Source of the DNA: an uncultured Microbulbifer sp.
GTDB taxonomy: Bacteria; Pseudomonadota; Gammaproteobacteria; Pseudomonadales; Cellvibrionaceae
Assembly (NCBI RefSeq): GCF_947498635.1
Contig: NZ_CANMKV010000036.1
Location: 1 to 44,547 of the forward strand
DNA length: 44,547 nt
Reading direction: 5' to 3'
A program made the translations under genes and the position numbers. Within the stretch, counting starts at the first letter, position 1, and the number at the start of each line of letters is the position of its first letter. This document shows positions 18,002 to 25,577 of the stretch, piece by piece. Under the pieces are notes generated by a model. The model saw only the letters and a program-made list of their open reading frames with translations. It searched no databases and was not told the origin of the DNA.

Positions 18002-18835
18002 ATGGCGTTGACTGGGCGTCGCAAACTGCTCAATGAAGTGATCTTTGGCACTGAGACGCCCGCCGGGCGAAACTTCGATGTGTTTTTGATCTGGGCGATT
18101 TTAATTAGTGTGGGCCTGATACTGCTGGCTTCCATTGGTCCCATAGCAGAACGTTATGGGCCATTCTTAACCATGTTGGAGTGGATCTTCACGGGTCTGT
18201 TTACCGTGGAATATGCCGCTCGTATTTATTGCTCGGTGAACCGACGCAAGTATATTTTCAGTTTTTATGGGATCGTTGACCTACTGGCCATTCTGCCCAG
18301 TTACCTAGCTCTCCTTTATACCGGTGCCACTTATCTGTTGGTGATACGCCTGTTGCGGGTATTGCGTATCTTCAGAATACTCAAGTTAGTCCGCTACCTG
18401 CAGGATGCCAACCTGTTACTGCGGGCCCTCGGTTTGGCCAGACGAAAGATCCTGGTGTTTTATTCCAGCGTTTTTGTAATGTGCATTATCTTCGGATCGC
18501 TGATGTTTGTGGTGGAAGGGCCTGAACACGGGTTTACCAGTATTCCCACCAGTGTGTACTGGGCTATCGTGACCATTACCACTGTAGGCTATGGGGATAT
18601 TTCGCCGCAGACGCCGCTGGGGCAGACGATTGCAGCCATGACGATGTTAATTGGTTACTCAATTATCGCTGTACCCACAGGTATTCTCACCGCGGAGCTC
18701 GCCGGGGAAATGAATCGTGAGCGCAGGTACCATCGCTGTAATAACTGTGGTCGTAGCGCTCATGATCCGGATGCGGAGTACTGCAAGTTTTGCGGATATA
18801 GGTTGGAGCCGCCCGCTGTTTCGGGCTGGGGTTGA
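18002..18835 (+). CDS. Voltage-gated potassium channel with C-terminal zinc ribbon
   Basis: A 277-residue six-transmembrane cation channel subunit. The S4 sensor is seen as regularly spaced arginines in VIRLLRVLRIFRILKLVRYL, and the K+ selectivity filter TVGYGD is at 194-199 between S5 and S6. The C-terminus carries four cysteines as C-x2-C (246/249) and C-x2-C (261/264), a zinc-ribbon arrangement on the cytoplasmic side, possibly for gating or assembly. The frame is open from 17864, but I chose ATG 18002, preceded by GAGGTG at a suitable distance; the longer N-terminus is not channel-like. Four subunits would form an inner-membrane K+ pore. Monocistronic by context. Confidence 0.88.
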   Translation: MALTGRRKLLNEVIFGTETPAGRNFDVFLIWAILISVGLILLASIGPIAERYGPFLTMLEWIFTGLFTVEYAARIYCSVNRRKYIFSFYGIVDLLAILPSYLALLYTGATYLLVIRLLRVLRIFRILKLVRYLQDANLLLRALGLARRKILVFYSSVFVMCIIFGSLMFVVEGPEHGFTSIPTSVYWAIVTITTVGYGDISPQTPLGQTIAAMTMLIGYSIIAVPTGILTAELAGEMNRERRYHRCNNCGRSAHDPDAEYCKFCGYRLEPPAVSGWG

Positions 18836-18953
18836 TGCTGCTTCCATAGGCGCCGACTGCCCCAGGCCCCGTTTAGGCGAGATCTGGGGTTATCCCCTGA
18901 GGCAAGGATGATAGAGGAGGGGGAGTCTCCTTGCGCGAATCAGCTTGTATGGA

Positions 18954-19418
18954 TCACCACTGGTCGGGCACACGCACAGCGACAACCTCGGCCTTGGCGC
19001 AAACGCGCCCATCGCTGCTGAGCTCGCAGTGCAGAATGGTTTTCTTGGGTCCGCGTCCGACAATAGTGGCTTCCAGGATCACCGGTTTATCAATGGCCGC
19101 CGGTGCCAGGTACTTGATGTCCAGCTTGCCGGTGGCGAACCAGATTTTGTCTCCGCTACCCGCTTCACGGCCCGCTTGTAAGTAGCCATCGGCAATTGCA
19201 CTACATACGGTGTGGCAATCAATGACCGTGGCGATAATGCCACCGTTCAAATATTGAGCGGGTCCAGCGTTGTGGAAGGGGCTGGGGGTGAACACACAGC
19301 GGGATTTATCCGGCTCCACCCAATAGCTTTTAATGCGCAGGCCCTGGTCGTTATCTGGCCCGCAGCCAAAACAGTGGTTGCCCTGAATTTGATCCTGAAT
19401 GGCAGTTTTTTCAGTCAT
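18954..19418 (-). CDS. PaaI-family hotdog thioesterase
   Basis: A 154-residue hotdog protein of the PaaI/4HBT branch. The N-terminal NHCFGCGPDNDQGLRIKSYW motif and the central GGIIATVIDCHTVCSAIAD helix mark the subgroup of small acyl-CoA thioesterases. I chose ATG 19418, preceded by GAGGGA at a good distance; the frame stays open 26 codons further upstream without family similarity. The substrate is unknown. It is divergent from the beta-lactamase-family gene; although the atu operon lies 5 kb away, no direct link is shown. Confidence 0.82.
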   Translation of the reverse strand: MTEKTAIQDQIQGNHCFGCGPDNDQGLRIKSYWVEPDKSRCVFTPSPFHNAGPAQYLNGGIIATVIDCHTVCSAIADGYLQAGREAGSGDKIWFATGKLDIKYLAPAAIDKPVILEATIVGRGPKKTILHCELSSDGRVCAKAEVVAVRVPDQW

Positions 19419-19528
19419 AACTATCCCTCGCTGTGGACGGGCCATGGTACCGATTTGCGCCAAAGAGGGGAAGAAACTAACCTTGCGGACTTGCAATCGA
19501 GTTACCTGAATTATCTGGACATAGATAC

Positions 19529-20674
19529 ATGGAAATATACGGCTTTTGCGCCCCTGGTTTTGAAGCCTTGCTCGAGGCCTTCGCCAAGAATTTTCGCGAG
19601 TGTGGGGATACTGGCGCAGCCTTTGCGGTGCGCCAACACGGTGAGCTGATCTGTTCGCTATGGGCGGGCAGCGCCGACCGGGATGGGCAGCAGCCCTTTA
19701 CTGAAGAGACCCTGGTGAATGTATTTTCATCCAGCAAAGGGGTGCTGGCACTGCTCGCCATGCAGCAGGTAGCGGCGGGCAGGCTGGACCTGGATCGCCC
19801 GGTGGCAGATTACTGGCCGGAATTTGCCCAGAATAATAAAGAGTCTGTCACCGCGCGCCAACTTCTCAGCCACCGCAGTGGGTTGGTCGCTTTCCGCGAA
19901 CGTGTAGAAGAGAGTCTTATCTACGACTGGCAAGCGGCTTGCGATGCGGTTGCGGCTACCAACCCCTGGTGGGAGCCGGGCAGTGCGCAAGGGTATGCCC
20001 CTTTTCTGTACGGTTGGAGTTTGGGCGGTCTAATCGAAAAGGTTGCGCAAAAACCCCTATTGGAACTTTATCGGGAATCGCTAGCCAAACCCCTCAACCT
20101 CGATGGCGGCTTTGGTGCGCTGGGGCATCGTTCCGCCCGTATTGCCGATGTGAGCCCACTGAAGCAGCCACTGCCAGAGCTGCGTGAAAATGCCATTGGC
20201 CGCGCGATTAAAGAGGACCGCAAAGGTCCGGTAGCTATGGCCTTTAGTAATCCGGTTAGCTTGATGATGGGGACTAATAGCAGCGAGTGGCGCGGTGCCC
20301 TGATACCCGCCGCCAATGGTCACTTCAGCGCGCGGGACTTGGCGGCTGTTTATGGTGACTTGGCAGGGGAAAACCCCACAACCCTAGAGAAAAGATGGGT
20401 CAATGAAGCCGCCCATGAACAGAGCCGTGGGCGGGATAAAGTATTGCAGGCTGAGGTGAGCTTCGGCTGCGGCTTTATTCGCAGTAGCCATTCCGCCGAC
20501 CTGCGCTTCGGTGGAAAGCAGAGTTTTGGCCACCCTGGAGCCGGCGGTAGTGTTGGATTTGCCGATCCGGAGCAGGGGCTGGGGGTTGCCTATATCACCA
20601 CACGACTGGGGCAGAGCCTGTTTATGGATCGCCGTGCGGTTGGCTTGGTAGAAACACTGTACGGACTAATATGA
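19529..20674 (+). CDS. Beta-lactamase-fold serine hydrolase/esterase (class C-like)
   Basis: A 381-residue serine hydrolase of the beta-lactamase/EstB group. The catalytic SxxK is S67-S-S-K70 in NVFSSSKGVLALLA. Downstream, ARQLLSHRSGL and YAPFLYGWSLGGLIEK follow the usual order, and the KTG equivalent appears as HPGAGGSVGFADPE. No signal peptide is visible, so it is probably cytoplasmic and more likely an esterase than a drug-hydrolysing beta-lactamase. Its stop overlaps the slyX start (ATGATGA), implying cotranscription. Confidence 0.85.
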   Translation: MEIYGFCAPGFEALLEAFAKNFRECGDTGAAFAVRQHGELICSLWAGSADRDGQQPFTEETLVNVFSSSKGVLALLAMQQVAAGRLDLDRPVADYWPEFAQNNKESVTARQLLSHRSGLVAFRERVEESLIYDWQAACDAVAATNPWWEPGSAQGYAPFLYGWSLGGLIEKVAQKPLLELYRESLAKPLNLDGGFGALGHRSARIADVSPLKQPLPELRENAIGRAIKEDRKGPVAMAFSNPVSLMMGTNSSEWRGALIPAANGHFSARDLAAVYGDLAGENPTTLEKRWVNEAAHEQSRGRDKVLQAEVSFGCGFIRSSHSADLRFGGKQSFGHPGAGGSVGFADPEQGLGVAYITTRLGQSLFMDRRAVGLVETLYGLI

Positions 20675-20901
20675 TGACAGAAGACGTTATGCAACTGGTT
20701 GAGCGGGTAGATGAACTGGAGAGCCGCCTGGCTTTTCAGGAGGATACAATCTCGCAGCTAAATGACGTAATTACACGCCAGGATGCGGAGATTCGCACGG
20801 TGGTGGCGAGAATGAGCGAGCTTGGGGAAAAATACAGAACACTGACTTCTGAAATGCATGGCGGTGCGAAGCAGGCCGACGAGAAGCCTCCCCATTATTG
20901 A
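20671..20901 (+). CDS. slyX: SlyX family protein
   Basis: A 76-residue coiled-coil protein: MQLVERVDELESRLAFQEDTI followed by a QLNDVITRQDAEI heptad pattern and the C-terminal PPHY tail characteristic of SlyX. Function is unknown in all bacteria. Two adjacent ATG codons (20671, 20674) are possible starts; either overlaps the end of the upstream hydrolase gene. Confidence 0.92.
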   Translation: MMTEDVMQLVERVDELESRLAFQEDTISQLNDVITRQDAEIRTVVARMSELGEKYRTLTSEMHGGAKQADEKPPHY

Positions 20902-21588
20902 GGGCGTTGGGCGAGCAGCCTGAGAATGAAATCGATGAATCTACATTTATTTTATGGCTGCCAGAATAATGCGGATTCTTTGCCCTTTTTTTGACCTGTT
21001 TAGCGTGGGTAAAAATTGGCACCAGGCGCCAAGGGGCGGTGGAAATTATTTGGTGCCAACTCGCCATAGGTTTAAGTCTTAATGTGTCTAAAAAAATTCT
21101 GACTTGTGACCGCTTTGCTATTGACAAACTTTTCCACATTCAAAACATGGCGGCTTGGCGTCCTGATATTTGTCGGTATTGCCAGTACACTATTTTAGTG
21201 AAAAGTTCTAACTTATTGTTTTTAAAGTAAAAAACCAAAGAGTTTAAAAAGTATGCAAAGTGCTGCAAGCGAGGGTTTACGCCGCCTGGCGCAGAACCTG
21301 GTTTATTAGTGCACAGAGTTATCCACAGAAGCTGTGGAAGAAGTTTGTTCTGTTGGTTTTTCGTTCAACAAATAAGTACCCCAGTCCCTCATCCGCCGAA
21401 TTCAAGTCGCGCAATGGGGACTGGTCAATAGAACTGGTGATCAGTTCGCCGTAATCTACACAAAATTTGGTTGGGTTGATTCAGCCGCCGGTCAGCTTTT
21501 AGTTGGATAATACCGGCACTGTGCAGGGCGCACTGGATTCAGTGCATCCGATACCCGTTTATTAAAAAATGCGTTAGGAGAACCAATA
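20902..21588. other. Intergenic region after slyX; no supported gene
   Basis: Nearly 690 bp, A+T-rich. It contains one perfect DnaA-box-like nonamer TTATCCACA (21319-21327), followed by a GCTGTGGAA partial dyad, and a palindrome GAACTG/CAGTTC around a 5-nt spacer near 21428-21444. Open frames here (for example 20991-21230) have no family features. The promoter of the OmpA-family gene presumably lies in the last 200 bp. Confidence 0.45.
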
Positions 21589-22236
21589 ATGAAACATTGG
21601 GTAGCAATTCTCGCTATGGGCTCACTGGTAGGCTGTTCCACTTTGGACCCTTACACTGGTGAGCGTAAAACCAGCAATGCCGCCAAGGGGGCTGGCATTG
21701 GTGCTGTCACCGGAGCCATTATTGGCGTGGCCACAGCGAGCAAGAAAGATCGCGGTAAAGGCGCCCTGACCGGGGCCCTGGGTGGTGCGGCAATTGGTGG
21801 TGGTGCTGGTTACTACATGGATCGCCAGGAAATGGCACTGCGCCAACGTTTAGAAGGGAGCGGTGTGCGGGTTCAGCGCGAGGGGGATAATATTCGCCTG
21901 ATTATGCCCGGCAATATTACTTTTGGTACTAATCGCTCAGATATTCGCACCGATTTCTACGATACGCTGGAATCGGTCACGGTGGTTCTTCAGGAATTTG
22001 ATAAAACCGCCATTCGCGTAAGTGGTCATACCGACAGCACGGGTTCGGACGTGCACAATCAGTCTTTGAGCGAGCAGCGAGCCAATTCTGTGGCGAGCTT
22101 CTTCAATCAAAATGGTGTTTCCTCCGGCCGCGTCCAGGCAGTTGGTTACGGAGAGCGCTACCCGCTGGCCAGTAACAGCTCGGATTCTGGTCGCCAGGCC
22201 AACCGCCGTGTTGAGCTTGAGCTCTTGCCGCTGTAA
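21589..22236 (+). CDS. yiaD: OmpA-family lipoprotein with glycine zipper (YiaD-like)
   Basis: A 215-residue outer-membrane lipoprotein. The signal peptide ends in a lipobox with C16 (GSLVGC). A glycine-zipper segment follows (KGAGIGAVTGAIIGVATA and KGALTGALGGAAIGGGAGYYMD, about 33-82), then an OmpA-like peptidoglycan-binding domain (about 100-215) with the family signature SGHTDSTGSDVHNQSLSEQR and the closing GYGERYPLASN...RQANRRVELE. It would tether the outer membrane to peptidoglycan. A ribosome binding site (TTAGGAGAA) precedes the start. It stands alone. Confidence 0.92.
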   Translation: MKHWVAILAMGSLVGCSTLDPYTGERKTSNAAKGAGIGAVTGAIIGVATASKKDRGKGALTGALGGAAIGGGAGYYMDRQEMALRQRLEGSGVRVQREGDNIRLIMPGNITFGTNRSDIRTDFYDTLESVTVVLQEFDKTAIRVSGHTDSTGSDVHNQSLSEQRANSVASFFNQNGVSSGRVQAVGYGERYPLASNSSDSGRQANRRVELELLPL

Positions 22237-22563
22237 TCACCCTGTGCAGTTGATGCTCAGCTGCACGTCACTGCGCCGATATTGCCCTTCATCAGCGGGA
22301 ATATTGTGTGCAGTGGCTCCTTCCTCTTCTACCCGGCCAATCCCTGCACCGACCCCATAAGCCCGCTCTTGGGCAAACTCCCCCTCCAGACTCTCTTTCC
22401 ACTCGCTAGCTTATGTTGACTCAACGGCTTGGGTTTATTCGCTTCACGCCCTTGGTTTCAGTGAAAAGGAAAACTTGCTGATTCCTACCGGGTAAAACCG
22501 ACGGTTAGCGGGCTGACTGTGCTATCTCTACATCAGCGAATAAATGAATAGTGGAGTGGAAGC
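22237..22563. other. Intergenic region with a possible minus-strand gene remnant
   Basis: The minus strand from about 22400 to the TGA at 22239-22237 is open for roughly 55 codons without a start. It encodes a protein-like tail (segments ESLEGEFAQERAYGVGAGIG and YRRSDVQLSINCTG). It ends exactly at the yiaD stop. It looks like the last part of a lost gene but I cannot name the family. The final 160 bp should hold the promoter for the 22564 gene. Confidence 0.25.
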
Positions 22564-23034
22564 GTGAATCGTTACCTTTTCAAATGGAAATCCGTGTGGA
22601 GTTTTGTCTTGGCGCTACTTTTCATGGGGGGATTTACCGCGGCAGGCTTCGCCTGGGAGGGGTCGGCAGTGGAATCCAGTGCCCACCTGGAGATCCGTTT
22701 TAGTGAGGCGGCCGTCGTTGCGCAAGTGAAGGTGATTGGTATTCACCGGGATGTGGACAGTGCGCTTTCAGAGCCGGGAGTGACCGCAATATCCGGCTAT
22801 GTGTATTCTGCTGAGCCGAGCCAGGTATGGAAGGGCATGGTGGCAGATCAAATTACTTTCCGGTTGGGGCTAGAGTATTGCGATAAGAAACTTGAGCAAG
22901 GTGAGCACTATCTGATTTTCGCCAGCTTAGATAGCTACGGTAGGTTGCAGTTGCACAGTTGCGATTCGGCGGTTGTGGAGTCGGAGGCTGAGGCGCTGTT
23001 GGCGGAGCTCAATGCGTTCACCTCTCAGGGTTGA
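22564..23034 (+). CDS. Exported hypothetical protein with a TIMP/NTR-like domain
   Basis: A 156-residue protein starting at GTG with a Sec-type N-terminus (basic MNRYLFKWK, then a hydrophobic stretch to about residue 30). The mature part follows the bacterial TIMP-like pattern: AAVVAQVKVIGIH, then YVYSAEPSQVWKG, ITFRLGLEYCDKKLEQGEHYL, IFAS and LHSCDSAVV. Two cysteines (in EYCDKK and HSCDS) could form a disulfide. Function is unknown; such domains are thought to be exported binding modules. The family call is moderate because the usual first cysteine after the signal is missing. Confidence 0.6.
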   Translation: MNRYLFKWKSVWSFVLALLFMGGFTAAGFAWEGSAVESSAHLEIRFSEAAVVAQVKVIGIHRDVDSALSEPGVTAISGYVYSAEPSQVWKGMVADQITFRLGLEYCDKKLEQGEHYLIFASLDSYGRLQLHSCDSAVVESEAEALLAELNAFTSQG

Positions 23035-23337
23035 GGTGAACTGGGGGGCTCACTTCAAGCCGCTTAGAACATCCCGTTGTAAGTTATCCTCTATTTACAG
23101 CAATCCAAACTCTCCCGCTATAGCTCATTGCCTTGAAGAACTCTAATGCCGGGTTATTCTTATTTATATTGGCGCCATCTTCTTTAGCCGATAGAAGTTG
23201 ATGTCCCTTTGTCCCGGCGTCAAAAAGGCTTTAAGTCAGCGAGTGCTTCGCAAGTGGTGTACTCCCTTATCGTTGAGTGCTGGCTGGCCAAGTAAGAGCG
23301 CAATGTCTAAAACTGCCTGGGGTCGAGAGGTCGACGT
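23035..23337. other. Intergenic region with a possible minus-strand gene fragment
   Basis: The minus strand from 23230 to the TAA at 23086-23084 is open for 48 codons and gives a protein-like sequence (LLSAKEDGANINKNNPALEF and SYSGRVWIAVNRG) with no start codon or upstream continuation. It resembles the C-terminal end of a lost gene, perhaps helical repeats. Nothing else was found. Confidence 0.2.
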
Positions 23338-23901
23338 ATGAAGAAGTTATTGATTCCACTGATCATTCTGCTGCTGATCATCGGATACTTTATGTCGCGC
23401 AGTGGTGAGCATAAGGCCAAGGAAGCCTATGACTCGATGAATTCCCCCAACAGCGGGCAGATGAATGACAATTCTCAGCCAGCTGGCAGCGGAAGTGATT
23501 CAACCACCCCAAATGGAACCACCACACCTCCAGATGGCATGGGCGACCCCGATGCACAAATGCCTCAGGACTCAGATCAGACCGATCCAACACCGCCGGG
23601 AGGCGCTGGGGGGAGCGGCGAGGGCAGTGGTGCCAGCGGGCCCTTACCTATGCCCGGTAGCACCGGCGCTGGGTCACCAGGAGATAGTGACGCTGGTGGT
23701 CCTCCCCCTGTCCCCGGTGCCAATGGCCAATCTGCAGAAATGCCTGGAAGTGGGGATAACGGCCAAGCCGATCAAGTGATCGATGATGCATCGAAGGAAG
23801 CCGATAAAGCGGTGGAGGGTGCCGAAAGTCTCGATAGCAATACCCCGAACTCAGAGACTGAGACGGATCAGGGCATGGAGAGTAATTCCGACGAACCTTA
23901 G
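23338..23901 (+). CDS. Membrane-anchored low-complexity acidic protein
   Basis: A 187-residue protein. Residues 4-19 are one hydrophobic segment (LLIPLIILLLIIGYFM) following MKK, either an uncleaved anchor or signal. The rest is disordered and rich in Gly, Pro, Ser, Asp and Asn, with loose PMPGS/PVPGA-type repeats and an acidic C-terminus. It is probably a periplasm-facing spacer. I recognise no family. A strong terminator lies 45 nt after the stop. Confidence 0.65.
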   Translation: MKKLLIPLIILLLIIGYFMSRSGEHKAKEAYDSMNSPNSGQMNDNSQPAGSGSDSTTPNGTTTPPDGMGDPDAQMPQDSDQTDPTPPGGAGGSGEGSGASGPLPMPGSTGAGSPGDSDAGGPPPVPGANGQSAEMPGSGDNGQADQVIDDASKEADKAVEGAESLDSNTPNSETETDQGMESNSDEP

Positions 23902-23945
23902 TGTGTGGATGGCAAAGCACACGCGCAATGTCGCAAGGAGATAAG

Positions 23946-23980
23946 GGTGGGCCGCCACGTCAGGCGGCCCACCGCTTTTG
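23946..23980 (+). terminator. Rho-independent terminator
   Basis: An 11-bp perfect GC-rich stem (GGTGGGCCGCC at 23946-23956 with GGCGGCCCACC at 23963-23973), a 6-nt loop, then GCTTTTG. It ends the transcript of the 23338 gene and makes it unlikely that the next protein starts upstream of it. Confidence 0.8.
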
Positions 23981-23985
23981 ACAGA

Positions 23986-24354
23986 ATGATCGAACATAAA
24001 TGGATTCAGGGGCATAAAATTTTGCAGATTCAGCCTCACGGGGCATTTACTGTGGAGGATTTCCATCGACTGGCGGAAAAAATAGACCCAATTATTCGCG
24101 AGCAGGGCAGGATTGAGGGGCTACTAATCGATACTCGAGACTTTGCCGGCTGGAAAAGCTTTGTTGCGATGATCTCGCATTTCCGCTTCGTACACGATCA
24201 TGAAAAGCATATCCAAAGAATCGCGGTGGTGTCTGATAACCCTGTGTTGAAATTTATGCCTCATCTGGTTTGCCATTTCATTAGCGCAGAGGTGCGACCT
24301 TTTACTCCTGGGGAGTATTCCGAGGCCCTGGAATGGCTGGAAAATTCGGGTTAG
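23986..24354 (+). CDS. SpoIIAA-like (STAS/UspA-related) protein
   Basis: A 122-residue protein of the SpoIIAA-like family (PF11964): it opens MIEHKWIQGHKILQIQPHG, continues with FTVEDFHRLAEKIDPII, GLLIDTRDFAGW and SHFRFVHDHEKHIQRIAVVS, and closes with FISAEVRPF and an EALEWL helix. The frame is open from 23905, but that extension crosses the terminator hairpin, so ATG 23986 is preferred. It has a small soluble fold; members are often linked to stress or membrane association, but no role is established. Confidence 0.82.
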   Translation: MIEHKWIQGHKILQIQPHGAFTVEDFHRLAEKIDPIIREQGRIEGLLIDTRDFAGWKSFVAMISHFRFVHDHEKHIQRIAVVSDNPVLKFMPHLVCHFISAEVRPFTPGEYSEALEWLENSG

Positions 24355-24389
24355 CATCGCGCACCGTTTAACTGTGTTATGGAGTGCCG

Positions 24390-25193
24390 GTGAGCCCAGC
24401 ATTGGCCATTATTGCCGCGACGATTGATGATTTACCCGCGGCTCAGCAATTGTCCCGTCAGCTTAGTCTTCCCTGTTTGGATCTTCTTCCTCCTTCTGAG
24501 GTCAACGACTTTCCCCAGGTTTTATCCTGTGGCGAGCAGCTAAAGCTCTGTGCAACCGGGCGCAAGGCGCCGGGCCCCGTCTCTGTGGATTTTGTCGGAG
24601 GAGCCCTGGCACATCGACGAAAATTCGGCGGAGGCAAGACCCAGCCGGTGGCGAAGGCTGTCGGTTTACGCTCGGGCTTTCACCCTCGTGTACTGGATGC
24701 AACGGCTGGATTGGGTCGCGATGCTTTCGTACTGGCAACGCTCGGTTGTGAAGTGCAGATGCTTGAGCGCAACCCAGTAGTGCATCTACTTCTGCAGGAT
24801 GGTCTACGGCGCTTACAGGAAGCCTCGATCAGTGACCCTGAACTCAACGCTATTGCCGGGCGTTTAACATTGGTCGATCACGACCTACCTGCGGCCGAGT
24901 GGCTCCAACGCCAGGATGCGGCGTCTTGGCCAGTCGTATATCTGGACCCTATGTTCCCATCCCGAGGTAAGAGTGCCAAGGTAAAGAAGGAGATGGTGGC
25001 ATTTCACCATCTGGTTGGAGAGGATCAAGATGCGGATGAACTGTTGGAACCCGCATTCAGGGCCTGCTATTACCGCACCGTGGTCAAACGCCCCAAGTTG
25101 GCTCCTTATCTTGCGGGGAGGAAACCGACACTTTCTTTTGAGGGAAAATCTGGTCGTTTCGACATCTATACCAAGCATGGCGTGCCGGGTTGA
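24390..25193 (+). CDS. rsmJ: 16S rRNA (guanine-1516-N2)-methyltransferase RsmJ
   Basis: A 267-residue SAM-dependent methyltransferase closely matching RsmJ (YhiQ): VDFVGGALAHRRKFGGGKTQ, VLDATAGLGRDAFVLATLGC (SAM loop), MLERNPVVHLLL, VVYLDPMFPSRGKSAKVKKE and VVKRPKLAPYL followed by GRFDIYTK. It methylates G1516 of 16S rRNA in the cytoplasm. GTG 24390 is preceded by GGAG at 5 nt; an in-frame GTG at 24384 is the alternative. The gene is followed 28 nt later by a hexanucleotide microsatellite. Confidence 0.95.
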   Translation: MSPALAIIAATIDDLPAAQQLSRQLSLPCLDLLPPSEVNDFPQVLSCGEQLKLCATGRKAPGPVSVDFVGGALAHRRKFGGGKTQPVAKAVGLRSGFHPRVLDATAGLGRDAFVLATLGCEVQMLERNPVVHLLLQDGLRRLQEASISDPELNAIAGRLTLVDHDLPAAEWLQRQDAASWPVVYLDPMFPSRGKSAKVKKEMVAFHHLVGEDQDADELLEPAFRACYYRTVVKRPKLAPYLAGRKPTLSFEGKSGRFDIYTKHGVPG

Positions 25194-25221
25194 AAACCGG
25201 GGACTCAATACCCTTAATGGC

Positions 25222-25277
25222 CACAAGCACAAGCACAAGCACAAGCACAAGCACAAGCACAAGCACAAGCACAAGCA
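25222..25277. repeat. Hexanucleotide microsatellite (CACAAG)9
   Basis: Nine perfect tandem copies of CACAAG (25222-25275) plus two further bases, just after rsmJ. In the three plus-strand frames it would encode His-Lys, Gln-Ala or Thr-Ser alternation. One frame (ATG at 25217) opens with Met-Ala and runs through the array as Thr-Ser before stopping about 16 codons later. Slippage changes length in steps of two codons, so it would not shift frame. Confidence 0.95.
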
Positions 25278-25500
25278 TTAGTTTCTATATGGCTGGCTTT
25301 TGTCTTGATCGCCGTAATGGCGCTCAGTCTGAGTAATCATTCTCTATTTACGGATAGTTGCCGTAGTGTCTTTTGTCCTGGCGGTGTCTTTCCTCTCTCT
25401 CCACTGGCTGACCGTTGCCATTTTCAAAATCCAGGTAATGCAAGTCATTGCTGGGATTGTGATTTCGATCGCTATTCCTCTGCTAATTTATAACCTGTGA
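25278..25500 (+). pseudogene. Possible decayed small membrane protein
   Basis: Two overlapping frames encode strongly hydrophobic peptides: one with SIWLAFVLIAVMALSLSNHS just after the microsatellite, the other with LRIVAVVSFVLAVSFLSLHW and VIAGIVISIAIPLLIYNL, ending at TGA 25498-25500. Joined by a frameshift near 25350 they would give a protein with about three membrane spans. The second frame alone could start at GTG 25366 (44 residues). It may be a broken gene or a short hydrophobic ORF; no family is recognised. Confidence 0.3.
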
Positions 25501-25577
25501 AAGTCCTCCCTGCGAAAGTAAGGCGGGGATTTTCAGCAATCAATTTTCGATATTGACGAGTGACAAGGAGGTCGTTC

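Noticed and set aside
21319..21327. A perfect DnaA box as a sign of a replication origin
   Set aside because: Only one exact copy was seen, with no cluster of boxes, no A+T-rich unwinding array and no dnaA/dnaN or gidA nearby.
23905..23985. Upstream extension of the SpoIIAA-like protein
   Set aside because: It would run through a strong terminator hairpin, and the family begins at the MIEHKW sequence encoded from 23986.
25222..25277. Hexamer array as CRISPR or as a frame-switching phase-variable tract
   Set aside because: There are no spacers, and a 6-bp unit cannot change the reading frame by slippage.
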